From NCBI GenBank assembly GCA_009741485.1, contig CM019216.1, positions 20,797,570 through 20,861,569 on the forward strand: 64,000 nt of DNA. Direction: 5' to 3'. Below the pieces are notes generated by a model. The model had not been told where the DNA came from, ran no database searches, and saw only the letters and a list, made by a program, of their open reading frames with translations. A program made the position numbers and the translations under genes. The stretch's first letter is position 1. Each line of letters begins with the position of its first letter. Source of the stretch: Malurus cyaneus samueli (lineage: Eukaryota > Chordata > Aves > Passeriformes > Maluridae). Below, piece after piece: positions 1-10,649 of the stretch.

Positions 1-848
1 AAAGGAAAAAAGAAGAAAAGGAAAAAGGGAAAAAGGAAAAGAAGAAGAAAAAGAAAAAAGAAGAGAGAGAAGAAAGAAAAAAAAAAGAGAAAAGAAAGAA
101 GAAAAGAGAAAAAAAGAAAAAAAGAAAAAGAAAAAAGAAAGAAAGAAAAAGGAAAGAAAGAAAGAAGAAGAAGAAAGAATATAAAAAAAAGAAAAAAGAA
201 AGAAAAGAAAAAAAAAAAGAGAAAAGGAAAGGAAAGAAAAAAAAAAAGGAGAAAAGAAAAAAGGAAAAGGAAAAAGAAAAAGAAAAGAAGAAAAGAAAGA
301 GAAAAAGAAAAAAGAAAGAAAGAAAAGAAAAAGGAAAGAAAAAAGAAGGAAAAGAAAAGAGAAAGAAAGAAGAAGAGAGAAAGAAGAGAGAAAAGAAGAA
401 AAAGAAAAGAAAAAAAAGAAAAAGAAAAGAAGAAAAAGAAAAAAGGAAGGAAAAAAGAAAGAAAAGAAAAGAAAAGAAAAGAGAAAAAAGAAAAGGAAAA
501 AAGGAAAAAAAAGAAAAAAGAAAAAGAAAAAAAGAGAAAAAGGAGAAAGAAGGAAAAAAAGGAGAAGAAAGAAAGAAAAAGAAAGAAAAAAAGAGAAAAG
601 GAGAAAAGGAAGGAGGAAGAAGAAGAGACAGGAAAAAAAGAAAGAAAGAAAAAGAGAAAAGAGAAAAGAAAAAAAATAGGAAAGAAAGAAGAGAGAGAGA
701 AGAAGAAAGAAAAAAGAGGGAAGAAGAGGGAATAAAAGAAAAGAAAAAGAAAAAAAAAGGAAAGAAAAAGGAAAAGAAAAAAAAAAAAAAAAAAAAAGAA
801 AGAGGAAAAAGAGAAAAGAAAAGGAAAAGAAGAAAGAAAGAAAAGAAA

Positions 849-879
<31 letters not shown>

Positions 880-1945
880 GAAAAGAAAGAAAGAGAGAAA
901 AAAAAAAAGAAAAGAAAAAAAGAAAAAAAAGAAGAAAGAGAAAAAAGGAAGAAAAGAAAAGAAAAAAAGGAAGGAGGAAAAGGAAAAAAAGAAAGAAAAA
1001 AAAGAAAAGAGAAAAGAAGAAAAAGAAGAGAAGAAAAAAAAGGAAAAGAAAAGAAAGGAAAAAAAAAGAAAAAGAAAAAAAAAGAAAAAGAAAAAGGAAA
1101 AAGAAAAGAAAAAAAAAGAAGAAAAAGAAAAAAAGGAAGAAAAAAAGAGAAAAGAAAGAGAAAAAGAAAAAGAAAGAAAAAAAAAAAAAGAAAAAAAGAA
1201 AAAAAGAAAAAAGAAAAAAAAAAAAAAGAAAAAAAAAAAGAAAAGGAGAAAAAAAAAAAAAAAGAAAAAAAAAAGAAAAAGAAAAGAAAAGCAAAAAAGA
1301 AAAAAAGAAAAGAAAAAAAAAAAGAAAAAAAAGAAAAAAAGAAAGAGAAAAAAAAAAGAAAGAAAAGAAAGAAAAAAAAGAAAGAAAGAAAAAAGGAAAA
1401 AGAAGAAAAAGAAGAAAAAAGAAGAACAAGAAAAAGGAAAAGAAAAGAAAAGAAAAGAAAAAAGAAAGAAAGGGAAAGAAAAAAAGAAAAAAAAGAGAAA
1501 AGAAAAAGAAAAAGAAAAGAAAAGAAAAGAAAAGAAAGAAAGAAAAGAAAAAAAGAAAAGAAAAGAAAAGAAAGAAAGGAAAGAAAGAGAAGAAAAGAAA
1601 AGAAAAAAGAGGAAGAGAAAAGAGAAAAAAGAGAAGAAAGAAAAGAGAAAGAAAAGAAGGAAAGAGAAGAAAAGAGGAAGAAAAGAGAAAAGAAAAGAAG
1701 AAAAGAAAAGGAAAAAGAAAAGAAAGAAAAGAAGAAAAGAAAAAAGAAAAAGGAAAAGAAAAGAAAAGAAAAGAGAAAAGAAAAGAAAAGAAAAGAAAAG
1801 AAAGGAAAAGAAAAGGAAAGAAAAAGAGAAAAGAAAAGAAAGAAAAAAAAGAAAAGAAAAGAAAGAAAAAAAGAAAAGAAAAAAAGAAAAGAAAAGAAAA
1901 GAAAAGAAAAGAAAAGGAAAGAAAAGAAAAGAAAAGAAAAGAAAG

Positions 1946-1976
<31 letters not shown>

Positions 1977-2066
1977 GAAAAGAAAAGAAAGAAAGAAAGA
2001 AAAGAAAAGAAAAGAAAAAGAAAAGAAAGAAAAAAAAGGAAAGAAAAGAAATGAAGAAAGAAAAGG
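1..2066 (+). repeat. 2-kb polypurine (GA-rich, A-dominant) low-complexity tract
   Basis: Essentially every base on this strand is A or G. I count about eight pyrimidines in 2,066 bases (near 180, 182, 629, 677, 733, 1292, 1427 and 2052). The left part is irregular mixed A-runs, GAA, GAAA and GGAAA. From about 1430 rightwards the pentamer AAAAG becomes dominant and is nearly regular between about 1740 and 2035. The tract starts at the window edge, so its true left end is unknown. It ends abruptly against a CR1 fragment. Long polypurine-polypyrimidine DNA can adopt triplex (H-DNA) structures, blocks polymerases and excludes nucleosomes when A-rich; this is general knowledge, not shown here. Length and exact sequence may be affected by sequencing error. 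Confidence 0.97.
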
Positions 2067-2309
2067 TGGAAAGCATTATTTAGACCAAGAGGAAATGGGA
2101 TCAAGCTGTGCCAAGGGAGGTTTAGATTGGATATTAAGGAAAAATTTTTCACTAAGGGTTACTAAGATTGGACTGCTCAGAGCAGCGTTCGGGTCACCAT
2201 ACCTGGAGGTATTTAAAAATTGTGGCATTTGGAGACAGTGTTGCGCTTGGCAGTGCCTGGATTGATGATCCTAAGGGTCTTTTCGAACCTAAATGATTCA
2301 ATGATTCTA
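2067..2309 (+). mobile_element. CR1 LINE 3' fragment
   Basis: This is a 5'-truncated copy of the CR1 non-LTR retrotransposon 3' UTR. It has the family landmarks in order: a 'tggatattaaggaaaaattt' block near 2127, 'tcaccatacctggaggtat' near 2194, a 'gatgatcctaagggtctttt' block near 2264, and the terminal octamer-type tail 'aatgattcaatgattcta'. It is diverged and partly scrambled, so it is an old insertion. Its 5' truncation coincides with the end of the polypurine tract. Confidence 0.9.
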
Positions 2310-4092
2310 AAGGCCTGTCAATTAAAAGCCTATTAGGAAGAAATGCAAACATGGCAGCATTTAAGACAGATTTTTATTTTCTGTTGTGGGCCATGCTAAA
2401 AGCTGGAATTTTCTCACTGCAGCAGAGCTGCCTAAAGATGGTGTCGAAGTTAAGTTCTCTGTGATCATTCTCCTTCAGATTATTGGAAACAAAGATTCCA
2501 GAAGAATTCCAGAAGGTCTTAGGGAAGCAGAGGGTGGCCCTGATGTGAAAGGTGATACCAACATAACTGAACAACCAAGTATTTGTTATCAGACTCATGG
2601 TGTCTTCCATAGCTATCAAAACCACTGAGTGTGAGTAAGACCAAGTGAGTTTCTGCCTCTAAATATCACTCTTAGTGAAAAAGGCATCTTTGCATGTGGG
2701 TAAGGTTTCAACATTGGAAAAATATTTCAAAAATTCCAGAAATGTTAAAAAAATTCATTTTAAATTTTTAAATACTGATTTTTAATAATTTTATTTTATT
2801 TTATTGCAGAATAATTACTAGAGGTTCTTTACAGCTGAAGGCTCCATCAAAAAACTTTAAATCTTTTGTCAACTGAGGTTTTCCCCTAAGAAAACTTTTT
2901 TTCTTTTTTCTCCCCCACTTTTTTTTAAAAGATTTAAACACTAACCTCAGAAATCAATTATTCATTAAGTTTATTTATGAATAGACCTGGCTGCTGAATG
3001 TTCTGCATCAGGAATTGACTTTTGTTGAAAATGAAACTTTTCTTAAAACTTGTCAATGTTAAAGACATTCCAGTAAAACCTTTCCAATTCTTCACAAATT
3101 TTATTGTGGATTGTGCTAAACCTAAACCACAGCACTGTTGATGGGTTTGCTTATTTACAAGTTGTGTTTGTTTTTTAAATGATGTGAAATAGAAACCATG
3201 ACAGAAAATGTAAAGAAAATCAGAATCTGTGTCTCTTTGCCCTTTAAAACCAATAAGAATTCTCAGCATTTTTAAGAGTTTTTGAAGCAAATTAATGAAT
3301 TTCTCACATGCCTGAGACTTTGGGCAGATTCTTCGGTTTGCATATTAAATTCTTTTCTTTCTTCTTGTGTCAGGGCACCTCGAATTCCAGGTAGAGTGAA
3401 AGAGTGAATAGAGTGATGGAGATCATTTTACTCGTGCTGAGTGTCTAAAAGTTGACCTTCACAAGCCCTCTAAGCCATTTCAGAAGTCAAAGAAAAGGGA
3501 AAAACAGAATATTTCATCCCACTGCTTGTGAACTTGACCCAGGAGAAGTCACCATTTCCAGGAAGACACCTCCTACTGGTGCATCTGTCTGCATAAAAAG
3601 TTTGGCACTTAATCTAAATTTTACCTTTAGAGGGTTAAACAGAAGTCAAATGGGAATCAAATAATACAAAAATACATTATTTGTGGCCTGGAGTGGGTTG
3701 ACATTGACTGGGTTCCAGAAATTCACTGAAGCTTTTCTATCACTCCCTCTGAAACCGGAGAGGGGACAGAAAATATTGCAAAAGTTTCATAGAAAGATCC
3801 AAGGCCAAGAAAGATCACTCACCAAATACCATCACAGGCAAAACAGACTTGCTTTGGGAATATTAAATGAATTTATTACCAACAAAATGAGAGTGGGATA
3901 ATGAGAAATAAAAATTTTAAAACAGGTTTAAAACCTGGGTTTACTTTCACTTCCTTCCCAACAGCAGCAAATCTGGCCATAAGCTGGTTTAGCTGGGGTT
4001 TTTACATAAAATAACTGGGCTTCAGACATTCATCTATAGGGCAGGAGGAAACAGCCTCAGTTTTTGACATGGGGGGGGATTCTGGTTCGATA
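2310..4092. other. Unique AT-rich non-coding stretch
   Basis: No gene, RNA or recognisable transposon was seen. There is a short TTTTA run near 2785-2805, and pyrimidine-rich and A-rich patches near 2890-2930. A run of eight G lies at 4071-4078 just before the next CR1. The open frames here (up to 110 codons) are unremarkable. Confidence 0.6.
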
Positions 4093-4303
4093 GGTGGAAA
4101 AATTTCATCACTGAAAGATTGGAACAGGCTGAGCATTGGAACAGGCTGCCCAGAGTAGTGGTGGAGTTACCATCCCTGGAAGGGTTAAAAAATGAGCAGA
4201 TGTAACATTTTTTGATCTGGTTTGGAGATCATGGTTGTATTTGGTCAAAGGTTGGACTTGGTGATCTTAGAGATATTTTTCAATATTAATAATTCTATGA
4301 TTA
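4093..4303 (+). mobile_element. CR1 LINE 3' fragment with internal 17-bp duplication
   Basis: This is a CR1 3' UTR copy in sense orientation. It shows 'ggaacaggctgcccagag', 'gtggagttaccatccctgga', 'ggttggacttggtgatctta' and an octamer-like end 'aattctatgatta'. A 17-bp unit, attggaacaggctgNNc, is tandemly duplicated (4118-4134 and 4135-4151, 15 of 17 identical); the usual CR1 sequence has it once. Confidence 0.9.
4118..4151 (+). repeat. 17-bp tandem duplication inside CR1
   Basis: Two adjacent copies of 'attggaacaggctgagc' and 'attggaacaggctgccc' differ at two positions. The second copy continues into normal CR1 sequence, so the first is the probable extra copy, arising by slippage after insertion or present in the source element. 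Confidence 0.85.
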
Positions 4304-4520
4304 ATTCTTCCTTTTCATTCCACCCCCCAATGGTTCTTAAATCCTTTTGTTTCTGCTGAGCACAGACAGCGAAAATATGTCAAATTTTACAACAATCAAA
4401 ACAGTATTTATAGAGAGCTATTTAGGGTGGGATAAATCTTCCTTGGAAGCGTTTATCTCTGTTTTTTATACACCATGTGCTGTGTTTAATTCATCACCCT
4501 CTGTTTTTAGCTCATCTAAA
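4304..4520. other. Spacer between tail-to-tail CR1 copies
   Basis: About 217 bases of AT-rich unique sequence separate two CR1 copies whose 3' ends face each other. No other feature was seen. Confidence 0.6.
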
Positions 4521-4633
4521 TCACAGAACCATGGAATGGTTTGGGTTGGAAGGGACCTTCTGTGTTCCCTGGGAAGGGATCATCTAATTTCAAACCCCTG
4601 CAGGGAGAGGGACACCTTCCACTAGAGCCCACC
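4521..4633 (-). mobile_element. CR1 LINE 3' fragment (antisense)
   Basis: This is a reverse-complement CR1 3' end. It opens with 'tcacagaaccatggaatggt' and 'ttgggttggaagggacc', then reaches 'gagagggacaccttccacta'. A short extra segment around 4558-4580 (cttctgtgttccctgggaag) interrupts the normal order and includes a partial repeat of 'gggaaggga'. Confidence 0.88.
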
Positions 4634-7204
4634 ATGTCACTGAAATTAATTTATTTCACCTAAATTAAGACCTTCTGATGCTTTCTGACAGCTGCTTTTA
4701 AAACCTGTCAAATTCCAGCTCTGAGCCCTATATAGGATTGTGAACAAATATAATCAGTAAAATTTATTTCTTTGCTTATGAAGTCAAAATAAGATTTTCA
4801 ATCTAACTTCAGGTTTGTGTGTGTATTTTTTGACAAAATTAAACACACACGTAAATAAGGGCCACCTCCAGCCCACCAAATCGAGATAAATGCTAAATAG
4901 GAGCTAATTTATGGAACTTTTCAATTTTATGCTTCCTTTTGTAAAAGTAAAAAGATGTTTCAGTATTTTCAAAATAAAAATTGAGGCAACATTTAATTGA
5001 AAATGTCCCCCTACAAAGGAAAACTAAATCTAAAAGAAAGTTAAAACCAAAGCCAGCTAACCAAAATAGACTTGGATTAAATGCTCATTTTAAATCCAAC
5101 AAAAAATATTTCATTTTTAATTCAGCACAGCCTAATAATTTTCCTCAGGCTTGTTATTTCAGCAGCAAACTGAAAAACAATCCTTTATCCAGCTATTGTT
5201 GCTACTAGAAAGATTGAGTTATGGCCAAAGAAGCATCAAAAGGGAATATTTTCAGTGCTGAGCATTGGAGCTGGAGCTTGGCAGAGCCGACAGAAAACTC
5301 TTGCTGTTCTAATCAGGAAGAAATGTGCTCCAGCCCTGTGCCAAGAATACACAAACAGCTGAATATTCCATTGTTTTTATTTACTTATTTTCCAGGTAGT
5401 TCAGGTATCTCTAACTACCCTTAAAAATGAGGAGGAAAAAGACATTACATTATTTGTATTGCCACTAGCTAGAAAATGATGGATTCCCCCAGCATGGCTG
5501 GAGGGGTTTTATGGGATTTGCTTTTATATTTTTTTTTAATCTTCCCTTCATTAATATTTAAGTCTAAACTTAGGGAAGTGAAAACGAATACATAACAAAC
5601 AACAACCCAAGTTACTCTTTGTAGGTCTAGTTTGAAATTCAGAGCACTGGTAGCTGGTGAAAATATCAAATGGGAAATATCTATTTTGTGGGATATGTTT
5701 TTGCTGCACCTTAGCAAGAACCCAGTAGCTTCCTAATGCAATGTTGTGCTGCCTCATTCACTAATTACTGTAAATTGGCACAGCTTCATCCTACTAATAA
5801 AGCACTGCCAGATTACTCAAATGGATAACCTGGATCACTGCTCAGTAATTTATTTTGCTGAAGCTCATAACTAAACATTGTTTCCCTCTTGGAGAGAAAA
5901 ATAAATCTCTGTTGATGGAAACTGAACGTGGCTTTGTTTTGTGCCTGGTTTCAGGAGAGCTTAACTAAAATTGTTCTACTGACTTGGTGGATGGTGGAAG
6001 CAGGGAAAAAAAATTAAAGAGGAGAAACTTTTTCATGTAATTAAAAAAACCACCCAAAACCTCCAACCCTGAAATGCTTAATTAAACAGTTCTAGAAAGA
6101 AGTGGCCAGAGGCAGAATTTGGCATGGAAAATGCATTGAAGAAACGGTTCTAAAGGACCCAGTGAAAATGTGTTTTGATTTGATTAAGTTATAAGTTTTC
6201 TCTGAAAAAAAAAGAAAAAAGAAAAAACATCCTTCAAAGCAGTAAACTCAGTAAGTTCCTGCAGGATTATTAATGTCAGGAAAAAATAATTTCTAACAGA
6301 AGTATAATTGGGCCTGAAAAAAGAAGGTCCAGGTTTGAATTTTATAATCACATTTATTAAAAAAAATCTACCCAGTTCTGTCCTTGCTTGGACTAACAAA
6401 CTCATCTTTCCAGTGTTTTGAGTTTTAATTTCAAGGTGATTTATAAGGATACTCCAAGGGTCAGGTGCTGCTCCAGGAGTGTGAGAAATAAGCAGAGTCC
6501 TCAATTTCTATGATTCTGTGTGCATCTGTCCTCAGGTTTTGACACAGGTTGGTGTTTTGAGCCAAAAATTGTGATCAATTACCACAATATTACCCTTCAT
6601 TTATAAAACCAATATTTTCCTTGATTTCCAGCTCTGGAAATTCTATGATTGTTTAAAAACCAGTTTCCTACAAACAAGTAAACAAGCAAAAAAAAACCTG
6701 TTCCTCCCAGAAAAAAGCTGCTATCTCAACAATAATCTACTTTTAAAGCATTAAATGCAAAAGGGGGTGATAGGACATGTTAACTATTTACAGGTGGAAA
6801 AATTGAATAACTATAAAAACCAAGATAAATTAAAATCTTGTGATACACTTGCATATAATTAGGGGTTTATGAGCCCCTTTTTCAGCTTGATGAAAAGGCT
6901 GTGGAATGAGCAGGCTGAAGGAAATACAATTTTAATGCAAATAACAAGAGAAATCAAGGCAAACTCACAATCTGACCCTCTCTGCCTACTTTAAAGTCGA
7001 TAACTCAGTGAATTCTAAACCCAGCTTTCTTTCTAAAACCAAATGTATTTTCATTTGGGATGATTTCCAGTTGGGCTTCACCCTTTCAACCCCCAGATAT
7101 CTCCCCTGTAAAACTCTCAATGAAATGTTGCAGTTTTAACTGTTAATACTGATCTAATAACTTATTTTCTCATAGTCTTTTTGTTTTAATTTGTTTGAAA
7201 TACT
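4634..7204. other. Unique AT-rich non-coding stretch
   Basis: No gene or transposon could be identified. There are short T-runs and A-runs (for example 5528-5537 and 6205-6226). A tail-like 'ctatgattctgtg' at 6508-6520 has no CR1 body upstream. Open frames are all about 106 codons or less and unrelated to known families by eye. Confidence 0.55.
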
Positions 7205-7248
7205 TTGGAACAAAATTTGCATGTTGTTGGAACAAAATTTGCATGTTG
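7205..7248 (+). repeat. Perfect 22-bp tandem duplication carrying ATTTGCAT octamers
   Basis: The unit runs from 'ttggaacaaaat' through 'ttgcatgttg' and occurs twice without a mismatch (7205-7226, 7227-7248). Each copy holds ATTTGCAT (7215-7222 and 7237-7244), the reverse complement of the POU/Oct octamer ATGCAAAT. The octamers are 22 bp apart, about two helical turns. Identity of the copies suggests a recent event. Any regulatory role is inference. Confidence 0.93.
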
Positions 7249-8184
7249 TTGTTCTAGAAACATTACTAATTTAATAAGGAGTTCCTTGCGTAACTTAAAT
7301 AGTGAGTTTTGATCCTTGTTTGTAAGAAAGTGTTGAAATGGATAAAAATCTTTCTCTCCAGAAAATACCTCCATAATGAAAAGAAGTAGCACTCAGATGT
7401 ACATAAAGCAATTGTGTTGATTAATCAAAACAAGGTATTTCTCTTGTACCCACTTCACAGTGTAGAAAAAGTTCCTACTGCAACTCTGCATGCAAATACT
7501 GACCCTCAACTCCTGCATCCCCAGGGTTTTTCCTACATGGTCAAGGTGAGACTGTTTTAGTTTAAAAGGTGGCCACGCAATGTAACAGAAATTATTTCTA
7601 TTTAAAAAAAAATTAGAAGGATTTTAGTCGAATCTAAGAGCTGTGAATCTAAAAGCAGATCTGCTGCATTCAGTGGGCTTTGCAGCACAACTTTAACCTG
7701 CAGAAAATGAGTCAAGGGAAGAGGGAGGCAAAGGGTTCCTCTCTGTTTCCCTACTCAGGCTTGATGGAGGGATGAAGAGAAAGGGTTTTTTGTTTTTTTT
7801 TTTAAGTTTACAGTGTTTAATCCAAAACCTGTTTCCATATGAATATAGTTGTAATGGGAGTCCTGAGGGGAACATGTTCATTGTGTGCTCTGGCTTTGAG
7901 CAATGCCTGATTGATTGAGCACAAGCAGTGCAGGAATTCTGGTTCTGAAGGCTGCCCCTTGTGCCAACACCATTTTGGGATTCCCTCTCTGTTCCAGGCA
8001 TTAGTCAAGCAGAACTGCAAACCAAAACTGAGCAACAAACCTCAAATGGGGGTTAGTTCAATCTCCTGGTGCATTCCACTCCCTCTGCCATCTCCAGCTG
8101 CTCTTCCTGCCATGACATGCGATGAGAAAATGGCTGGGAACAGCTCAGAGCCATGGAGAGCCCAAGCAGAGACAAGGGCAATTT
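7249..8184. other. Unique non-coding stretch
   Basis: No gene was identified. A T-rich patch lies at 7785-7804. The right part (from about 7850) is locally richer in G+C and leads into the RT relic. Confidence 0.5.
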
Positions 8185-8470
8185 CATATCTGCCCTGAGG
8201 GTCAGTGTCCCAGAGGAGTTATTTGTGTTATCTTTGCTCCTGTTCCGTGTGATGCCACTTGAAGGATTGATGCAGCAGCCTGGTGGAGGGGATTGTTGCT
8301 CTCCAGTGATACCCAGATCTGCACCATCCTCTCTCAGAACAGGAATTCATCCCTGAGCAGTGATTCTCTCAGGCTGGAGCAGCGGGCTGGGACTTGGCTC
8401 ATCACAAACTGCAGAGGAAGGACTCCCAGGCTGCCTGAGCTGTTGTATCACCTTGCAATCACTTTAGAAA
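8185..8470 (+). mobile_element. Degenerate L2-type LINE reverse-transcriptase relic
   Basis: Two frames together resemble the palm region of an L2-clade reverse transcriptase. In the frame of 8240 the conceptual translation reads LLLFRVMPLEG, like the LLFxxYMxPLG block of L2 RTs. After a frameshift, the frame of 8305 reads SSDTQIC, like the catalytic ADDTQLY motif, with one catalytic Asp replaced. It continues with a stretch starting TWLITN near 8392 that corresponds to the W-M-x-x-N-x-L-x-L-N-x-x-K-T-E block. Spacing between blocks fits the family. The element is inactive: frameshifted and catalytically broken. Assignment is by motif recognition only; a CR1-related RT is the alternative. Confidence 0.6.
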
Positions 8471-9114
8471 ATGAGGTAGTTTGAACCATCTTCCCTTACT
8501 CAGGGCTTAGAATAAAGCAACAACCTCCTCCTGCCCCCTTTTGGTGCTAAGAACCCTGAAGAAGGTGTGAAATCTAAACCACATGATAGTCTGCCAAATT
8601 GATGCTCAGTTTGAACATTATATACACTGAAATTACATAAGGATGAATCAAATGAACAATCCTAGGCATAATCCATGTGAAGCAACTTTCTCCAAAGCAG
8701 GGAGAAACCCAGGAAAGGGGGCCTGGTTCATGGAGTCTGAGTTTGTGTGGTTCAGTAATTCAAGCAGGGGGACACACAACTTTCAGGCAGCACAAAGCAG
8801 ACCTGTGTTTCTAGTTTGATGCCTTACCCTCTAGGGGTATCTCTAGGTCACACAAAAATCTGAAGTAAACAAACTCTTGCACACAATTTGTCATGCAACT
8901 ACCCAGAGATAGCTCCATTTCCTGGATCTCATTAGAATGCAGAAAGAAAAATGTTCCTTAGTGCAGAAGTTACTTGTGGTCTGTCTCTGAGCCCAGTGAA
9001 GATTTCTGGGAATGGGAATTAAGGGCTTTTTGGAACATACAGATATTAATTATTATCCCACGGCATCACAAGTACCTTTAAATTAAAGATGATTGTGTAG
9101 CTGAAGTGGAAAGG
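8471..9114. other. Unique non-coding stretch
   Basis: No gene, RNA or further repeat was recognised. Confidence 0.5.
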
Positions 9115-9267
9115 ACAACAGTGAAGTGGTGGAGTCCCCATCCATGGGGAATTTAAAAGCCATGTGGATGTGGCACTTGGGGACATGGTTTAGTTTTGGG
9201 CTTGGCAGTGCAAGGAAATTGTTGGACTCAATCTCAGAGCTCTTTTCCAATCTAAATGATTCTGTGA
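9115..9267 (+). mobile_element. CR1 LINE 3' fragment
   Basis: Sense CR1 3' end with 'gtggtggagtccccatccat', 'gatgtggcacttggggacat', 'ggtttagttttgggcttggc', 'ttgttggactcaatctcaga' and 'ttccaatctaaatgattctg'. It is 5'-truncated and keeps only one terminal octamer. Confidence 0.93.
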
Positions 9268-10649
9268 CATCCCACAATTCACATTGCAATGCCCACCTTC
9301 ACCCCTCAGAGCCTCCTGCAGCCCTGGCTGCTGATTCCAGCCCTGACCCCTCACTGGTACTGGCTCCTAATTTGAACTTCAGTGCCATCACCTTTGCTTG
9401 AAAAATGTCAATGCCCCTTTTTAAAATATTTTTCAAGAGTCTGTTCACCTTCTGCAGCCTTACAGTTGGAGATCTGCTAGTGTGATTTATGAATAATTAC
9501 ATGAACGTTTCTGAGCTTTTAATTTTCTTCTTTTTCTTGCTGCTTTTCCTCCTGTATCACTCCCCACAGTAAAGGATGAGTAAGACTGGTGGCAAACCAG
9601 CCCTTCAGAGCATGCCTGGCACACAGATGATGTGATTCTCATTGATATTGGATGGAACAAGCCAGAGAACCAGGTGTGCCCTGGGACCCAGAGAGGATGT
9701 GTGAGGAAAAGAGAGCGAGCTGTCAGAGAAGTGAGCGTGGGACTCGCAGGACACGGTACGTGTCGCCAGGACTCTGCAGTGTGTGAGAGTGCTGAACCCG
9801 TGGATGCCCTCCTGGTTACAAATAGAGATGCTTTTCTCCCAAAACGTGCTCTACTTTGTTCTGCTTTCCTACCCGACAGCTGGTTGAGCTGCCTTAAAAC
9901 TTGAGAGCTCGGCAATTTCTCCCCAGTTCCTTTCCCCTTTCCCCAGTCCCACCCTTCCTGCTCCTGCTCTCTTTATCTCTTTACCCTGAAAACGTTAGCA
10001 ACGATAACTAAACTTTTAATTTTTTTTTCTTTCCCCTGTACCTGAATAACCTCCTGTGTGCAGGATATTTTCTGCTTTAGGGCACAATCTGTTGCAGCAC
10101 TGCTATAGCTGCTGCTAAGGCTTCTATTGTCATTCTCTCTGCCTCGGCAGCACGGTGTTCTGTCGTGTTCCTCATCTGTGAGCCCGGTGATTTATTGATA
10201 ATGCTAATCCTGCTTGAAAGTTATAGAGCCTGTAAGTCAAATGTGTTTAAGGGGAGAGATGCAGATTCCTACTCCCCAACTTTTATTGTTTGCACGTCAC
10301 AATAATCGAGTTTTTTCAGCCGGCATTGGAGGAGCTCGAGGTGTACCCGAGCAAGAACGGAGCCTCTCCAAGGCACCAAAAGGAGGTTTTTTACATCCTC
10401 ATTAAATGCAACAGAGAAACTAAATTCCAGAAATGACAATATATAACTTAACCTACCTCACATCGAGTAACCCTGTAGAGCTGAGCCTCAAGGGGATGTT
10501 GGGCAAGTTTTGCATTATCTCTTTTACAGTATCTCATAATTGATTTGTGCACCTGTATCCTCCGTTGAAAACACAATTTTCTATTAAAAACAATTTGGAT
10601 GGATACTTTTTTATTACCTTTCCTATATGATACACTTCTATGTTAAAAC
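9268..10649. other. Unique stretch with two relatively CpG-containing patches
   Basis: Most of it is ordinary. Two patches (about 9690-9910 and 10140-10380) contain clearly more CpG dinucleotides than the surrounding desert, for example 'cacggtacgtgtcgcc' near 9754. A 142-codon antisense open frame spans 9487-9915 but shows no recognisable domain. The patches could be remnants of a regulatory element, a distal exon, or conserved non-coding DNA. I cannot decide between these. Confidence 0.45.

Noticed and set aside
6503..6522. CR1-like octamer tail 'ctatgattctgtg'
   Set aside because: No CR1 body on either side; the match is too short.
9487..9915. 142-codon antisense open frame as a gene
   Set aside because: Overlaps a sense frame in a CpG-containing patch that has few stops; no domain recognised.
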